Below, piece by piece: positions 1-10,652 of a DNA stretch of 64,000 nucleotides. The stretch comes from Lasiosphaeria ovina (taxonomy: Eukaryota > Ascomycota > Sordariomycetes > Sordariales > Lasiosphaeriaceae). The position numbers and the translations under genes are program-made. The stretch lies in the NCBI GenBank assembly GCA_033439765.1, contig JAULSN010000004.1, positions 4,288,001 through 4,352,000 on the forward strand, read 5' to 3'. Within the stretch, counting starts at the first letter, position 1; the number at the start of each line of letters is the position of its first letter. The notes under the pieces are model-generated. The model did no database searches, had not been told where the DNA came from, and was given only the letters and a program-made list of their open reading frames with translations.

Positions 1-683
1 ATCTGGTACTTTGGCTTCTGGTTCTTGAGCGAGATGAGACCCCTGGGGACGGACGCGAACACAGTTTGTTGTTAGTACAAAAAGAACATGAGGGGGGTCA
101 GGTAAACATTCCAGATTTTTGGTGTATTTTATATGGGGAGTGGGGGGGACGTACCGGCTCGGGTCGATGCTCTTGCCAGCGGCGCTCTTGCGCAGCTTCT
201 TGAGCGACGCAGGCCCCAGGTTGGAGAGGTGGTCTGCGCTCGGGGCCGTGATGATGGTGTCCCAGATGACGGCCTGGTTCGTGGCGTTGCCCTCGGCCCC
301 CGACGACGGCCACTCGGCCGTCACGTACACAAACACCTGCTTCGTGTTCCACGTGAACAGCGACGATAGGTTCGCATCGAGCGAGAACTTGATGATGGCA
401 TACTCCTCCTTCTTGCTGCTGTAGTAGTGCGGCCGGCCGCGGACACTGCGCAACCCCGTACCAGGGGTGGTGGTTAGCACGGGCAGTGCACTTCGGGTTT
501 GGGGAAGGTGTTTGCAAAGGGATCTATCATGACTTACACCTGGAGGCTAGTCGTTTTTAGCGTCGCAACGCTTGGCGCCCGCGGTGACGCAAAGTCAGAG
601 GCGGCAATGAAGGCGGCAATCACAAAGGCAACGGTGGTGAAGAAGCCGAATGTGTTTTGTAACCTGACCAGCGACGAATACAT
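1..683 (-). CDS. SPC3: Signal peptidase complex subunit SPC3 (partial, 3' end outside window)
   Basis: Accessory subunit of the ER signal peptidase complex, which cleaves signal peptides from secretory proteins as they enter the ER. Exons on the minus strand: 683-538, 445-155 and 42-1; the last runs off the window. Introns 537-446 and 154-43 have GT/AG ends and the frame is kept across both. The protein starts MYSSLVRLQNTFGFF, with one N-terminal membrane segment at about residues 10-27. A luminal domain follows with the family signature FTWNTKQVFVYVTAEWP and then AVIWDTII, both strongly conserved in SPC3/SPC22. It has no protease residues, as expected for this subunit. About 160 residues are visible, near the family's usual length, so only the C-terminal end is missing. 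It diverges from HID1 across a 576-bp gap. Confidence 0.93.
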
Positions 684-1259
684 TGTGGGCAGGTGTGCTA
701 GTGCTCGCGGCAACCAAACGAAGGCCCAGAGGCTCTAGCAGTCGTGAGCCGTGGGCGGCGCCGACGCGCTTGATTGGGGGGGGGGAGGGGATCGCGGTGT
801 CGAAATTGGTCACCCTGAATCGCTCATCGGTCGAGGTTGGCGATGGTTATATGGGTACCTTGCGGAAGGACCTCGTCGGTTGTCGCTTGTCGTGATCGCC
901 GTAAGTGGATGTCGTAGTGTCGTCCGTCCCCAAGTGGCCAGCTTCGTTCGCAAGTGTGGCTTGATAGACCCACCGGGAGGCTTAGGTTATCCGTACAGCG
1001 ATGAGGCCAGATCGTTATGCATTAATCGGGGAGACGGAGACAGCCGACTGCCAGACCAGGGTTAGGGGTTGTGATTGTCTTATTTTAGCCAGACCCCAGG
1101 GTTCCCCAGCTTGCCAGTTTCCATATCTTATCGCCGGCCCCAAGCGTGATGTAACACTGGACAGTACTTACCACGCACCACATCGAAGCCAGTTTTCTTG
1201 GCTTCACGCAACAAACTTGTAAACCGGACCCGAGGATGCAATGCGCCTGAACCGCCAAC
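684..1259. promoter_or_regulatory. Divergent intergenic region SPC3 / HID1
   Basis: 576 bp between the start codons of two divergent genes, so it must hold both promoters and 5' leaders. A G-run lies near 775-790. I see no clear TATA box or other assignable element. Confidence 0.6.
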
Positions 1260-4167
1260 ATGGGTGCGAGCGATTCGAAGCTGGTCTTCAAAAAAGGCAT
1301 CTTCCGGCTTTCGGAGGAGCGAAACATTGCGCCCGACGATGAGTACTGGAACTCTGTAAGCTACCTACCCGGTTCGGGCCTCTCCATCCACGATCCAAAA
1401 CGGAAAGCTAACGTGCATGTCTTGTAGTTCTGGGAGCTCCCAGAGTCGGCCGAAGACATATTTAGCCTCTTTGCCCCGGCCGACGTGCGGCGCACTCGCG
1501 ACGGTGCTCTCGAGAACTTGGGGACCCTCCTGCTCGCTGTGACATCCCGCCTCTTCGTCCTTCGACACCACCCGTCCTTTCCCGACCCAGAGCTCGCCCC
1601 AGAGAGGGAAGCCCTGAACTGTATCCGCGTCCTTACCCGGGTGCTCCCGTACATCTACGAGAAGGAGTCATTACAGCCGTGGGAGGAGATCTTCTTCTGG
1701 TCCAAGCGTCGCAAACTCACCAGGAACGCTTCGATTGCCAACGAGGTGCTCTTTGACGACAACGACGGAACCGAAGGACAGCCACGGGCTCCGGCTGGCG
1801 AGTGGGAGGACGCCAAACCTCTTGCTGAGGAACTCATCGATACTCTTATCGACCTGCTGTTCTTTTCCGACCTGACAGTGCCGGCGCAGCTGCATGGCCG
1901 GCCCAAGGTCAGCTATGCCATTTGGCAGAGCGGCGTGGGCTGCAATACGTCCATCCCGACCACTAAGGAGCACGAGAGCAACCGGTGCGAGATTCTGCGT
2001 CTCTTGTTGACGCTAGCCGGTCAGAGCCTGTACATGACGCCCAACATGCTGCCTCAGAAGGGAACCCGTGCTCTCACCTATGTCTGTACCTGTCCAGACA
2101 AGCAGGTTGTCCTGTCGGTGCTGTGCTCGCTGCTAAATACCGTAAGCTTTACTTGCTCTCGGGGAGCCACGTTCTTACTAATGTTTAAAAGACGCTCAAA
2201 TACAACCCAGCCAGCTGGCGGGTGCCCTACAATACCCTCGTGTTCAAGGATCCGAAGCAGATCCTTGTCACTTACACTCTTCAGTTCCTCCTAGCCACGC
2301 TGCTCTACCCAATACCAGAGCAGCCTGGCGTCACCACACCCAAGAACTTCTACCGCCACTTTCTTGGCCGCCTGCACAGACCACAGGACTTCCAGTTCAT
2401 CGTGGACGGCATGACGCGCATACTTAACCAGCCGCTGCATGCAAACTCGTCATATATCCCTGGCACGCACTCTTCTAACAAATTTGCTCCTGAGATTATC
2501 ATGCTTTTCTGGGAAGTTACGCAGTGCAACAAACGCTTCCGGTCCTTCATTGTTGACACGGAGAGAGCTCATGATTTCGTGATTCTCATCCTGTTCTACG
2601 CCCTCGAGTATAAGAACGACGCATCGAAGCAGGGGGTCGTGAGAATGTGTGCTTTTCTCCTCCAGACCTTGGGCGTGGAGAAGAACTTCGGCTTGAATCT
2701 GAACAAGTCATTCGATGCCCAAGACACTCTACCACCCGCAATCCGCATCGCTGGTTTCAAGGGCACATATGCCGACTTCCTCGTGCAGGTGAGTTTAATT
2801 CGTAGAGGACTTGTGGTTTCATCCGGAGTGACAACTGACTTTGGGCCAGTCCATCTACAGCCTCATCACAACGAGTCAGGGGAAACTCAGCGCAATCTAC
2901 CCAGCGCTTCTCGCCGTAATCAACAACATTGCTCCGTATTTCGACGGACTGAGCGCACCCACATGCGCCAAAATTATGCAGCTGTTCAACTCAATGTCGT
3001 CTCCCTCGTTTCTACTGGCCAACGAGACAAACCATGATCTCTTGCAATCCTTGCTGGAGTCGATGAATTCGATCGTGGAGCATCAGTACAAGAGTGCGTC
3101 TTTCTGGTGTCCCAGCTTGCATGGCCAGGACTTTAGCGCCTGTGTCGCTTGCTTTTCTAACACGTATTACAGGGAATCCTCAGTTTATTTTTGCGATACT
3201 GAAAAATAGAAAACGCTTTGAAGCCCTCCGCTCCTTCACATTAGAGACTGGCCAGGAAGAAATCGAGAGACGGAACCGACGACGAAAGGAATCAGGGGCC
3301 TCAAACGACCCGCTTGAACCAATTTCTACAAGAAGCTCGGTCGATAGTCTCCGAAGTCCTACAGCCTCTCTATCACGGGCGTCCACGCTAGATCACGTTC
3401 CCGAAGAGGACGGGACGTTCGCCATTGGTGAGGACGATGACAGCGACGACGAAGAACACCCAACGCCGGCGCCGTCGAGTCCCAGCGAGAATCCATCCCG
3501 CGCATCTTCTGTAGGGGATGACGACGTGCCCAGACAGGTGCGTGGTATGTCGGAGAAGGCAAGAGGGAAGATGCCAGCGGGAGCGAACAGCTTCTCCCGC
3601 CAAAACAGCATATCCAGCCTGAGCAGCGGTCCCGCGTCCAGCCAATCCCAGCCCGGCGTCTTTGCGCCGTCTGCCCAGTGGATCGATAGTTGGCTTCCGG
3701 AATTGCCACTGCATACTATCCTGACGCTAATCCAACAGCTGACGGCCTTGATTCCCCGTCAGGCAGCTGCATCCGACACGGTCATGCCTGCAACGCTGCA
3801 CAAGATTCAGGAAGTGAAGCTTGTTGGCGTCGACCCGTCGCCCATACGCGTTCACTCGTTTGAGTGGTCGCAACTCGCGCTTGGCTGGTACGAATCCCTG
3901 CTTTGGGGCTTCATCTTCACCAGTGAGATGCACGTCGCCAAGGGCACCGTCGGAATATGGAACACAACATCGATCAAGCTCTTCCGCGTGCAAGAGACGG
4001 CGCCACAGGGGCCTTCGCTGACCTCTCCCCGCGGAGCTGTTGATGCTGTTGGAAGCAATATTGTGTCTCGCATTGGATCAATCAACCTTCGCGGAGCCAC
4101 GCCTCAAGCGCCGGCGCCATCACCGGCCCTGGCTGGAGGAGGGCATACCCTCCCGCGCAATGCCTAA
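1260..4167 (+). CDS. HID1: HID1 family protein (Golgi/trans-Golgi trafficking)
   Basis: HID1 (PF12722) is a peripheral Golgi protein; animal homologues act in dense-core vesicle and trans-Golgi traffic. Five exons: 1260-1355, 1428-2141, 2192-2788, 2850-3093 and 3173-4167, giving 881 aa. Family stretches include FKKGIFRLSEERNI, SFWELPESAEDIFSLF and, near the C-terminus, HSFEWSQLALGWYESLLWG. Residues about 610-780 form a Ser/Asp/Glu-rich, probably disordered insert containing an acidic run. The first residues are MGASDS, matching the N-myristoylation pattern M-G-x3-S; HID1 is known to be myristoylated in animals, so membrane attachment through Gly2 is inferred here. The start was chosen because the ATG at 1260 gives this conserved N-terminus. 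Intron 2 has a good branch site (TTACTAAT, about 2175-2182). Confidence 0.93.
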
Positions 4168-5523
4168 TCAGGGCAGCCATATCGATGAGCCGCTTGTTTT
4201 AATGTAAAAGGGCACGGTGGCTTTCCTTGCTCCAGGTCACCTGATGTTCACAGATTCGGCTTCAGTATCATTATGTTGTAGTAAGTCTTCAGCAGGTTCC
4301 TTGCAGGCAATGGGGTTTACGGGAATTGGGGGTCGGTCCGAACGCGCAAACACCGTGGCGGCTGTTATCACAAGCCGCGTGTTCAGTCTTTGTTCAGGAG
4401 GCAGCCCACGAGGTGATCTGCTCAAAGGGGCGAGGTGCAACATGAATTATTTAGAACACAGGCGCATACGAACACAGGCGCATACGCAGACGCACGAGTG
4501 AAGATCAAGCAGCGCGCAGTCCAAATCGAGCAAACTGTCTGTCACACACACATACACACACAGAGCGTGTCTCTCGAGTTCTGGTCCCGGCGGAGCATCA
4601 GCCAGCCGGGATGAAGCTGGCTGGGGACTGGCAAGCCTGGAAAACCGGCAACTGGGCAAGTGGCAACCAGAGTCGCGAGCCTTTTGGTCCAATGGCGCGT
4701 ATGATCTCAGGTCCCGAGGCGAACGCAACACTGTTAGCAGTCTGCACTTGTCGGCTGTTCCCTGCACTTTCCTGCATGATCCTGGCAGATCATTTCCGAA
4801 ACCCGCAAAGCGACCTTGGGGAATGCGTCAGCACCGCCACTGTTTCACCTCCATCCAACGGTTCTGGAACCCCGTCGCCCAATCGGACACCCTTGGAGCC
4901 CGGAATGCTAGCCACACACTCTGCCACACGCGGCCACAGCTGCTGGAGCTGCCACACTTTCCGCCACAACATGGGACGTTGAGCGATCTGGAACAAAAGC
5001 TCCAGCCTGCTTGGGGGCCTGTCAAGCCACGCAAGCCACCCTGGGTAGTTCCCACTGCCCACCCCTTGATGGGTCTCCTCGCCTCGAGGACCCTTTAATA
5101 TGCCTCCTCGCGTTAGAATGGCCCGATTATTTATTTTAGGATGGGACTCAAAGTGATGGGTGGTGGCAGAGAGGGAAACCCAAGGGCCGGGTAATAAGTC
5201 CCGGCGTGTTTATTAAGTACGTCTCCCACGCATGAATAAACAAAATACGCTTTCGGTTCTTATTACAATAGATTGCTCCTGACGTTTGGCCGATGCAACC
5301 TTCCCTGTTGATGATGAGCCCTCTTTCATAACATCTTTGTTGTCACTTCGTTTTGTTTTTGTTCTGCTTCGTGTCTTGCTTTCTTATTCATCTGCCCTAT
5401 GGTGTATCCCAGGGGGGCTTCTATATTATTGTTAGACATTGTGTCGATCACTTTTCGTTCCCAGGTTTTATTCCCCGGTCTCGGCATGTAATAGACGGAA
5501 TCTGGGGAAATACCACCGCAGCA
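4168..5523. other. Intergenic region between HID1 and the epoxide-hydrolase-like gene
   Basis: About 1.36 kb with no convincing coding sequence. It should hold the HID1 3' UTR and the promoter of the next gene. It includes a 16-bp perfect tandem duplication (4455-4486) and a CA-rich tract (4543-4562). The part from about 5100 onward is more AT-rich and is a plausible 5' leader for the gene at 5524. Confidence 0.6.
4455..4486. repeat. 16-bp tandem direct duplication
   Basis: The unit AACACAGGCGCATACG occurs twice in perfect head-to-tail order (4455-4470, 4471-4486). It is followed by a partial CGCA-type extension and a CA microsatellite. Confidence 0.9.
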
Positions 5524-8010
5524 ATGACAGACGCCGTCGATGCTTCGGCTGGCGACGAGGTCAAGCCGTACACTATTCACGTAAGTTTCAGCTCCTCACC
5601 ACAACGCCGAGTTTCATAAGGTACTTCTCGGACCAGTGTTTAGTTCTCTTGTAGCTGCTATTTCCCCCTGCTCACACACACATTATAGGTGCGGACCAAA
5701 CATCTAAATTTTACCAAGCAAAAACTTGAACTCACCAGGTTCCCTCACGAGGGTTCGGAACCCAAATCGACGGACTGGTGGGAGCCCAAGCCGCAACTTG
5801 AGCCTCTTCTTGACTTTTGGTAAGATATAAAGACCCTTTCCCGACACCCTTATCCGAGACTTCCGAGCGGTAGAGGGTTGAGACGGCGTCGGGCAAGACT
5901 AACATGGATGTAATCCAGGCTCGAGAGGTACTCGTGGCGGGATCAAGAAACTGCCCTGAACAAGTCGCTGCCGCAGTTTCGCACCTCTATTGCGCTTCCA
6001 TCGCACGAGACTCCCCTTAGGGTTCACTTTATCCACGTCCGTTCAGCACACTCGCATGCTGTCCCGCTGCTACTGATACCCCCTTTCCCTCTCACCAACC
6101 TCTCGCTGGGCCACCTCGTGAAGCCCCTGACGGAACCACAAGATGCTGCTCGCGACCAGCCCTTTCACGTGGTGATTCCATCACTACCTGGGCTGGGATT
6201 CAGCGACGCGCTGCCCAACAACACGGCCCCGGTCCCGACCACGGCAGACATGCTCGACACTCTCATGCGCCGTCTAGAATATCCGCACTACCTCGCAACC
6301 AACAGCGGCCCAGCCTACTTGTCACCTGCCGAGATCGACTGGCGGCTAGCCCGTTACCTCGCGACGTACTACTCATCTTCATGTCTAGGTACACACTTGA
6401 TCTCTCCGCCACTAACCCCGCCCAGTCTGCGATATGCACCATGGGAGTGGGCAAAGTGGAATATCGCCAGCTTCTTCCGCAGGCCACTCTTTGGATACAC
6501 CGAAGACGACTTTGCCGCTCTCTCGCCGGGGCGGCAACCAACCAACTCCAGCTCGGACGACAGCAGCAACATAGCAGACTCTGGGCTCAACCAAATCAAC
6601 CTAAAAGACCCAAACACACTCGCGTATGCACTCTGCGACTCTCCCGTAGGAATGCTGTCGTTTGTGCTCAAAGCCCTACAGACCCAAGCCGGGCCGTCGG
6701 GCGCTTTCACTGAGGAACAAATCATCACCCTGACAAACTTGGCATGGCTTCCAGGGCCCGAGAATGCAATGCGCTTCTGGGCCTACTGCGCGACGCACGC
6801 CGAAGAGCAGAGGGTGGCGGAGAAGACGGCGTGGAAGCCAAGGGTTGCCATTACCGTCTTCACTGGCAGTGAAGAGGGAAAAGGAGAGGGGGTGGTAGCT
6901 ACAGTAACTCCAGCAGGAGACACGGAGAAGGCTGCCGACGAAGGAACAACGACACAGGCAGCAACAACGTTGGAAGCGCCAGCACCAGCACCAATACCAG
7001 TGGCATCGGTGGCAGAAGCAATAACACCAGCTGCGACCACAATACCAGAGCCAATTCCGTCGAGCGCCGAACCAGAGCAAAAGGAGAACTCCGGGCCGGC
7101 CCCCGCAAAACAAAAGGCCCAGCCAAGACGGGGATATGCTCCCCCAGCATGGGCTAACGCGCACTATGACGTGGTACATATTCAGAGAGCGCACGGCCAC
7201 TACTACCACCATAGCAGTGGCGGAGGTGGTAGCAGCAGCGGGCTTCTTTTGGCATTCGAGCGGCCAGACGTCATCTTTACCGGCGTGAGGGGGCTGGCGC
7301 AAGCGGTATTGGCGCGAGATGCTCGACTACGGCCCCCAGCGGCAGGTGCTGCCGGTACGGCCGATACTCACTCTGAAGGTGGGCAGCCTCCGGTTGCGCC
7401 CCTTGAGCAGGTCGTGGTCGTGGGGGACAGTAGTGACCCTCCAGCACCGGCCGGAGAGCCACCCGCGGCTGCTCCCACTGCTGCTGCTGCTGCTGCTACT
7501 CCTACAACTACTGCTACGGCTCAGGTGATACCCACTGCCACTGCCACGCCCACTCCGCAGGTGGTGGTAACGAGGACCGCCACCCTGACTAAGAAGCGGC
7601 CTGAGCCCAACCGAGGGAGCAGCGGCTGGAGCTGGCGGACAAGCTACCACGACCCATCGGCAGCAACGACGCCGGGCGCCGCGGCGGTACGCGGAAAGGG
7701 AAAAGAGGTGGACATAGCAGAGGAGGGAAAAAGCAGCAAGGGAAAGGAGAGAGAACACGAGGCGGCTGCGGTTGAGCAGCAACGGCCACAGCTCCAGCCA
7801 CAGGAAACCGGAACGGACAAGGAACAACAGGGAAACTCTTCGTCGACGCTGCTGCAGCCGCCGCAGATCAAGACGCGGGACTCGCTCGTCGACGGCGAGA
7901 GCCCGGACACGCTGGTGGGGAGCTCGCCGTCACCGCCGCCGCTGCAGTCGAAGGAGGAGAAGCTGTCGCCGTCACCATTGCCGCTAGGCCTGGAGAGGAA
8001 GGATGCTTGA
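5524..8010 (+). CDS. Epoxide hydrolase N-terminal-domain protein with degenerate alpha/beta-hydrolase motifs and a long disordered tail
   Basis: Exons 5524-5580, 5689-5819 and 5919-8010 give 759 aa. Residues about 14-130 match the epoxide hydrolase N-terminal domain (LELTRFP, DWWEPKPQLEPLLDFWLERYSW, LNKSLPQF, VHFIHVRS). The following hydrolase core is recognisable (FHVVIPSLPGLGFS) but eroded. The oxyanion motif HGWPG is replaced by PPFPL near residues 117-121. The nucleophile motif GGDWGS reads EIDWR near 202-205; Asp203 could still align with the nucleophile, but its flanking glycines are gone. The lid and C-terminal region hold long Ala/Pro/Thr- and Gly/Ser-rich inserts. The last 200 residues are rich in Pro, Ser, Thr and Glu. 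True epoxide hydrolases are about 300-450 aa, so this is probably a divergent or inactive family member. There is no signal peptide. The start was chosen because it joins the domain in frame. Confidence 0.8.
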
Positions 8011-8984
8011 AGTGCAATGCGAGAACAGGCTTGACTGGCTGACTGGTCAATTTCTCTTCATTTTTCTTCTTTTATTCTTTGTTTTTGTTGTTGTTTCTCC
8101 CTCGTCCTGCACTCATTTTTCGCCATTCACTTCTTTCTTCCCAATACCATCTTTGCCCACGCAGACTCTTCTTCGATGATACCAAACATTTAGCCTCCCC
8201 CCCACCCCCTCCCTTTTTTTTGACCCCCGATTCGTCTTTTTTTTCTGGAAACGGTTTTTTATTACTTATTTTCCACCGTTCTCCAGCAACCCACCCACAT
8301 ACTCTTCCTTTCACATTCATTCCAACAAGGGGAAAATTGGGGTTTCCATCCCTTGTTGCTTGGTACACTCAACTTCACACACTGTTTCCCCTATTCGCGA
8401 TACCACACAGTCCGGGCAGGAAACGAAACGGGTTTTGGTTTTGTTTTACCTTGCCTTGGCTTGCCCGCCGTCATGCGCGGACTTATTATTCTACAGTTAT
8501 GCTTAATGTGTATGTACGTTGTTGTTAGGTTGCACATGAATAGTATAGGGACGAAAAACAAAGCCTTAGATGAAAAAAAAAAGAAAGGATACCTTATTTT
8601 CTTTCCCCATATGCAAGATCAGATACCCCCGACACACCCCGAAGGAGGGATTGCCACGGGGGTTAGGTAGCTAAGTACTGAGCTTAGTTAGGAACAGGCC
8701 CTGCGCGGAATTTTCCACAAGACATATCCGTTCTACATTCACTAGACAAGGCTACGCAAGCTGAGTCGTTATTAAAAAGTACTTCATCAAAATGATCATG
8801 ATATCATGTACAATAGCCTCGGGCGGAAAAACAAAAGCGCCAGGGCCATCTATCCACAATGCGTTCCCGAAATAATTACATTATTAAGCTCTTCTCTGGG
8901 AGCTTGGTTGATTCCGTGCCGCCTTCCTTGCCGACACATTTTTGTGTTTCTTTTTTTTTTTTTTTCACCTTTCCTCTATTTTCA
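8011..8984. other. Convergent 3' region between the epoxide-hydrolase-like gene and POM34
   Basis: 974 bp, T-rich on the plus strand, with a poly-T run at about 8950-8965. Probably two 3' UTRs with polyadenylation signals. Long open frames here consist of low-complexity residues and are not credible genes. Confidence 0.6.
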
Positions 8985-9943
8985 TTATATGTTTCTAGAC
9001 GACGTTCTCCTCCCCTTCTCGTACAGCCACTTGTTGTTCAGACTCACGCTTGAACGCTTTCCCGAGGGGCCCGACGGGCTGGGCGTCGCAGGGCCGTCGA
9101 AGAGGCTGCTGGCGGTGCTCGCGCCGAGGGGGCTCGGGGAACCGAACGACGACCTCCGCGCCGCGTTGTTAGCTACGGCGGCGGCGGCGCCCGCCGCGAC
9201 GGCCTTGTGCAGCAGAGGGCTCGCAGCCAGGCCCGCGCTTGGCGAGCCGCTGACATAGGGCGAGTTGCCGTAGGGCGAGGTGCCGCTGGTCTTCATGTCC
9301 GAGGCGATGGCGGGGCTGCCGCGGTTGGAGAGCGGCGAGCTCGCGTAGCTCTTGATGCTGGCGGGCGACCCGACCTGCGACGGTGTGCGCGAGTAGCGCG
9401 GCGGCGTGCTGTAGGTCGAGTTGGGCGTCGGCGGCCGCGAGCTCGGCGGGAGCCCCAGCAGCTTCCGCTGCGCCGGCGTCAGCGGGATGTCGGACAGGTC
9501 GTCGGCCGGCCGGAGCAGCGGCAGCAGCGCTAGGCCGATATTGGCGAGCGGCAACAGGATCAGCGTGAGGTAAAGCCAGTTGCCGTACTTGCTGAACAGG
9601 GGGCCCAAGCTGCGAGGTGACATGTTTGTTTAGCCGACGAAGAGGGTTTGGTTTCTACATGGAAGCTGGTTTGAACCCGAGGGAGAACTCACGGAGTACC
9701 CGAGATATGGGGAATGAAGAATGTACGAATCAACAAGACGAGGGCGAGACCCAGCGCATTGTAGACGATCTGCCTGAGGTTCTTCTCGGAGAAGACGGTC
9801 CTGCTTTGCCGGAGTGTGATCTCGGTCAGGCGAGGGTGCTTCCAATTGCCGGGGCTTTCTGTGACGGCAGGCGGCGGTGTCTGCTTGACGGGTGTCGACA
9901 GTGTCCTTGCCGTAGGGGCCATGGCCAGAGACGACGGTGGCAT
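8985..9943 (-). CDS. POM34: Nucleoporin POM34-like (nuclear pore membrane ring)
   Basis: Pore-membrane protein that helps anchor the nuclear pore complex in the nuclear envelope. Exons 9943-9693 and 9609-8985 give 291 aa. There are two membrane segments: residues about 60-79 (VYNALGLALVLLIRTFFIPH) and about 95-113 (WLYLTLILLPLANIGLALL), the POM34/NPCC-family arrangement. The sequence LTPAQRKLLGLPPSSRPPTP follows the second one and is typical of filamentous fungal members. The remaining 150 residues are Ser/Pro/Gly-rich with S-P sites, consistent with a phosphorylated nucleoplasmic or cytosolic tail. The start is the first ATG of the conserved frame; a second ATG seven codons on (MAPTART) is possible. 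The open frame extends upstream without an ATG and looks like 5' UTR. Confidence 0.85.
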
Positions 9944-10652
9944 TTTCCCGTCTCTGTTCGCTACTCCCTGCTCCCTGCTCCCTACTCTCTGCGCAGGACG
10001 GATGCGTGGTATGGTTGGCGGGTGCGCTGTCGGTGCCTTGGTCGGATTCAAAGTCTGGTCTGGAGAAGGGAAAATAAATGCAAATCGTGTCGTTCTGCTG
10101 CTGCGATATTCGGGGGTTAGTAGGATTCGAGAGGCCGAAGCCTTGTCGCTGGTCGCGTCTCGTGCTGTGCTGGGTCTTGTCCAAAGCCCAAGCTGCTGTG
10201 CAGTTTTGGAGCGCGAAGTCAACACTGCAACAGGCGCGACAAAACCACAACCCATTCCCTTCTTCTTTCCCTACACCAGCTGGTCGCCAGCTGCCAGGGA
10301 TGCGCTCTGTCAGCGAGCACCGGCAACCACCCGACAGAACCCCTGCCCCTGAGGAACGCCAGCTCCCAGTGCCTCCCGCGCCCCGCCATCCGCTTTTCCC
10401 ACCTGATCCAACCTGAAGCTCCCCCAGCCAGCGGCTGCTGCTTAGCAGGTAACCGTGACCTAACCTGATGATTATCCCACTTTGAGACATCCCCGACTTC
10501 ACCAACACCCCCACCCCCCGCCCGGGCTGAGCTTGTCCCCTTCACCAAGTTCGCACACAGGCCCGGGGCCAGGAGTTGTACGAGACTTGTCTCTTTTTTA
10601 TTAAATTTATTTTATAGCTCAAGGTAGCCAAGTCCGAGCAGTGCAGTGCGTC
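9944..10652. promoter_or_regulatory. Divergent intergenic region POM34 / AMP-binding gene
   Basis: 709 bp holding both 5' regions. A short tandem CTCCCTGCTCCCTACTC-type repeat lies near 9963-9990, close to the POM34 start. An AT-rich patch (about 10590-10620) lies just upstream of the start at 10653. Confidence 0.5.

Noticed and set aside
7327..7827. Serine-rich 166-codon frame antisense to the epoxide-hydrolase-like gene
   Set aside because: It mirrors Gly/Ala/Pro-rich codons of the sense strand; no independent evidence.
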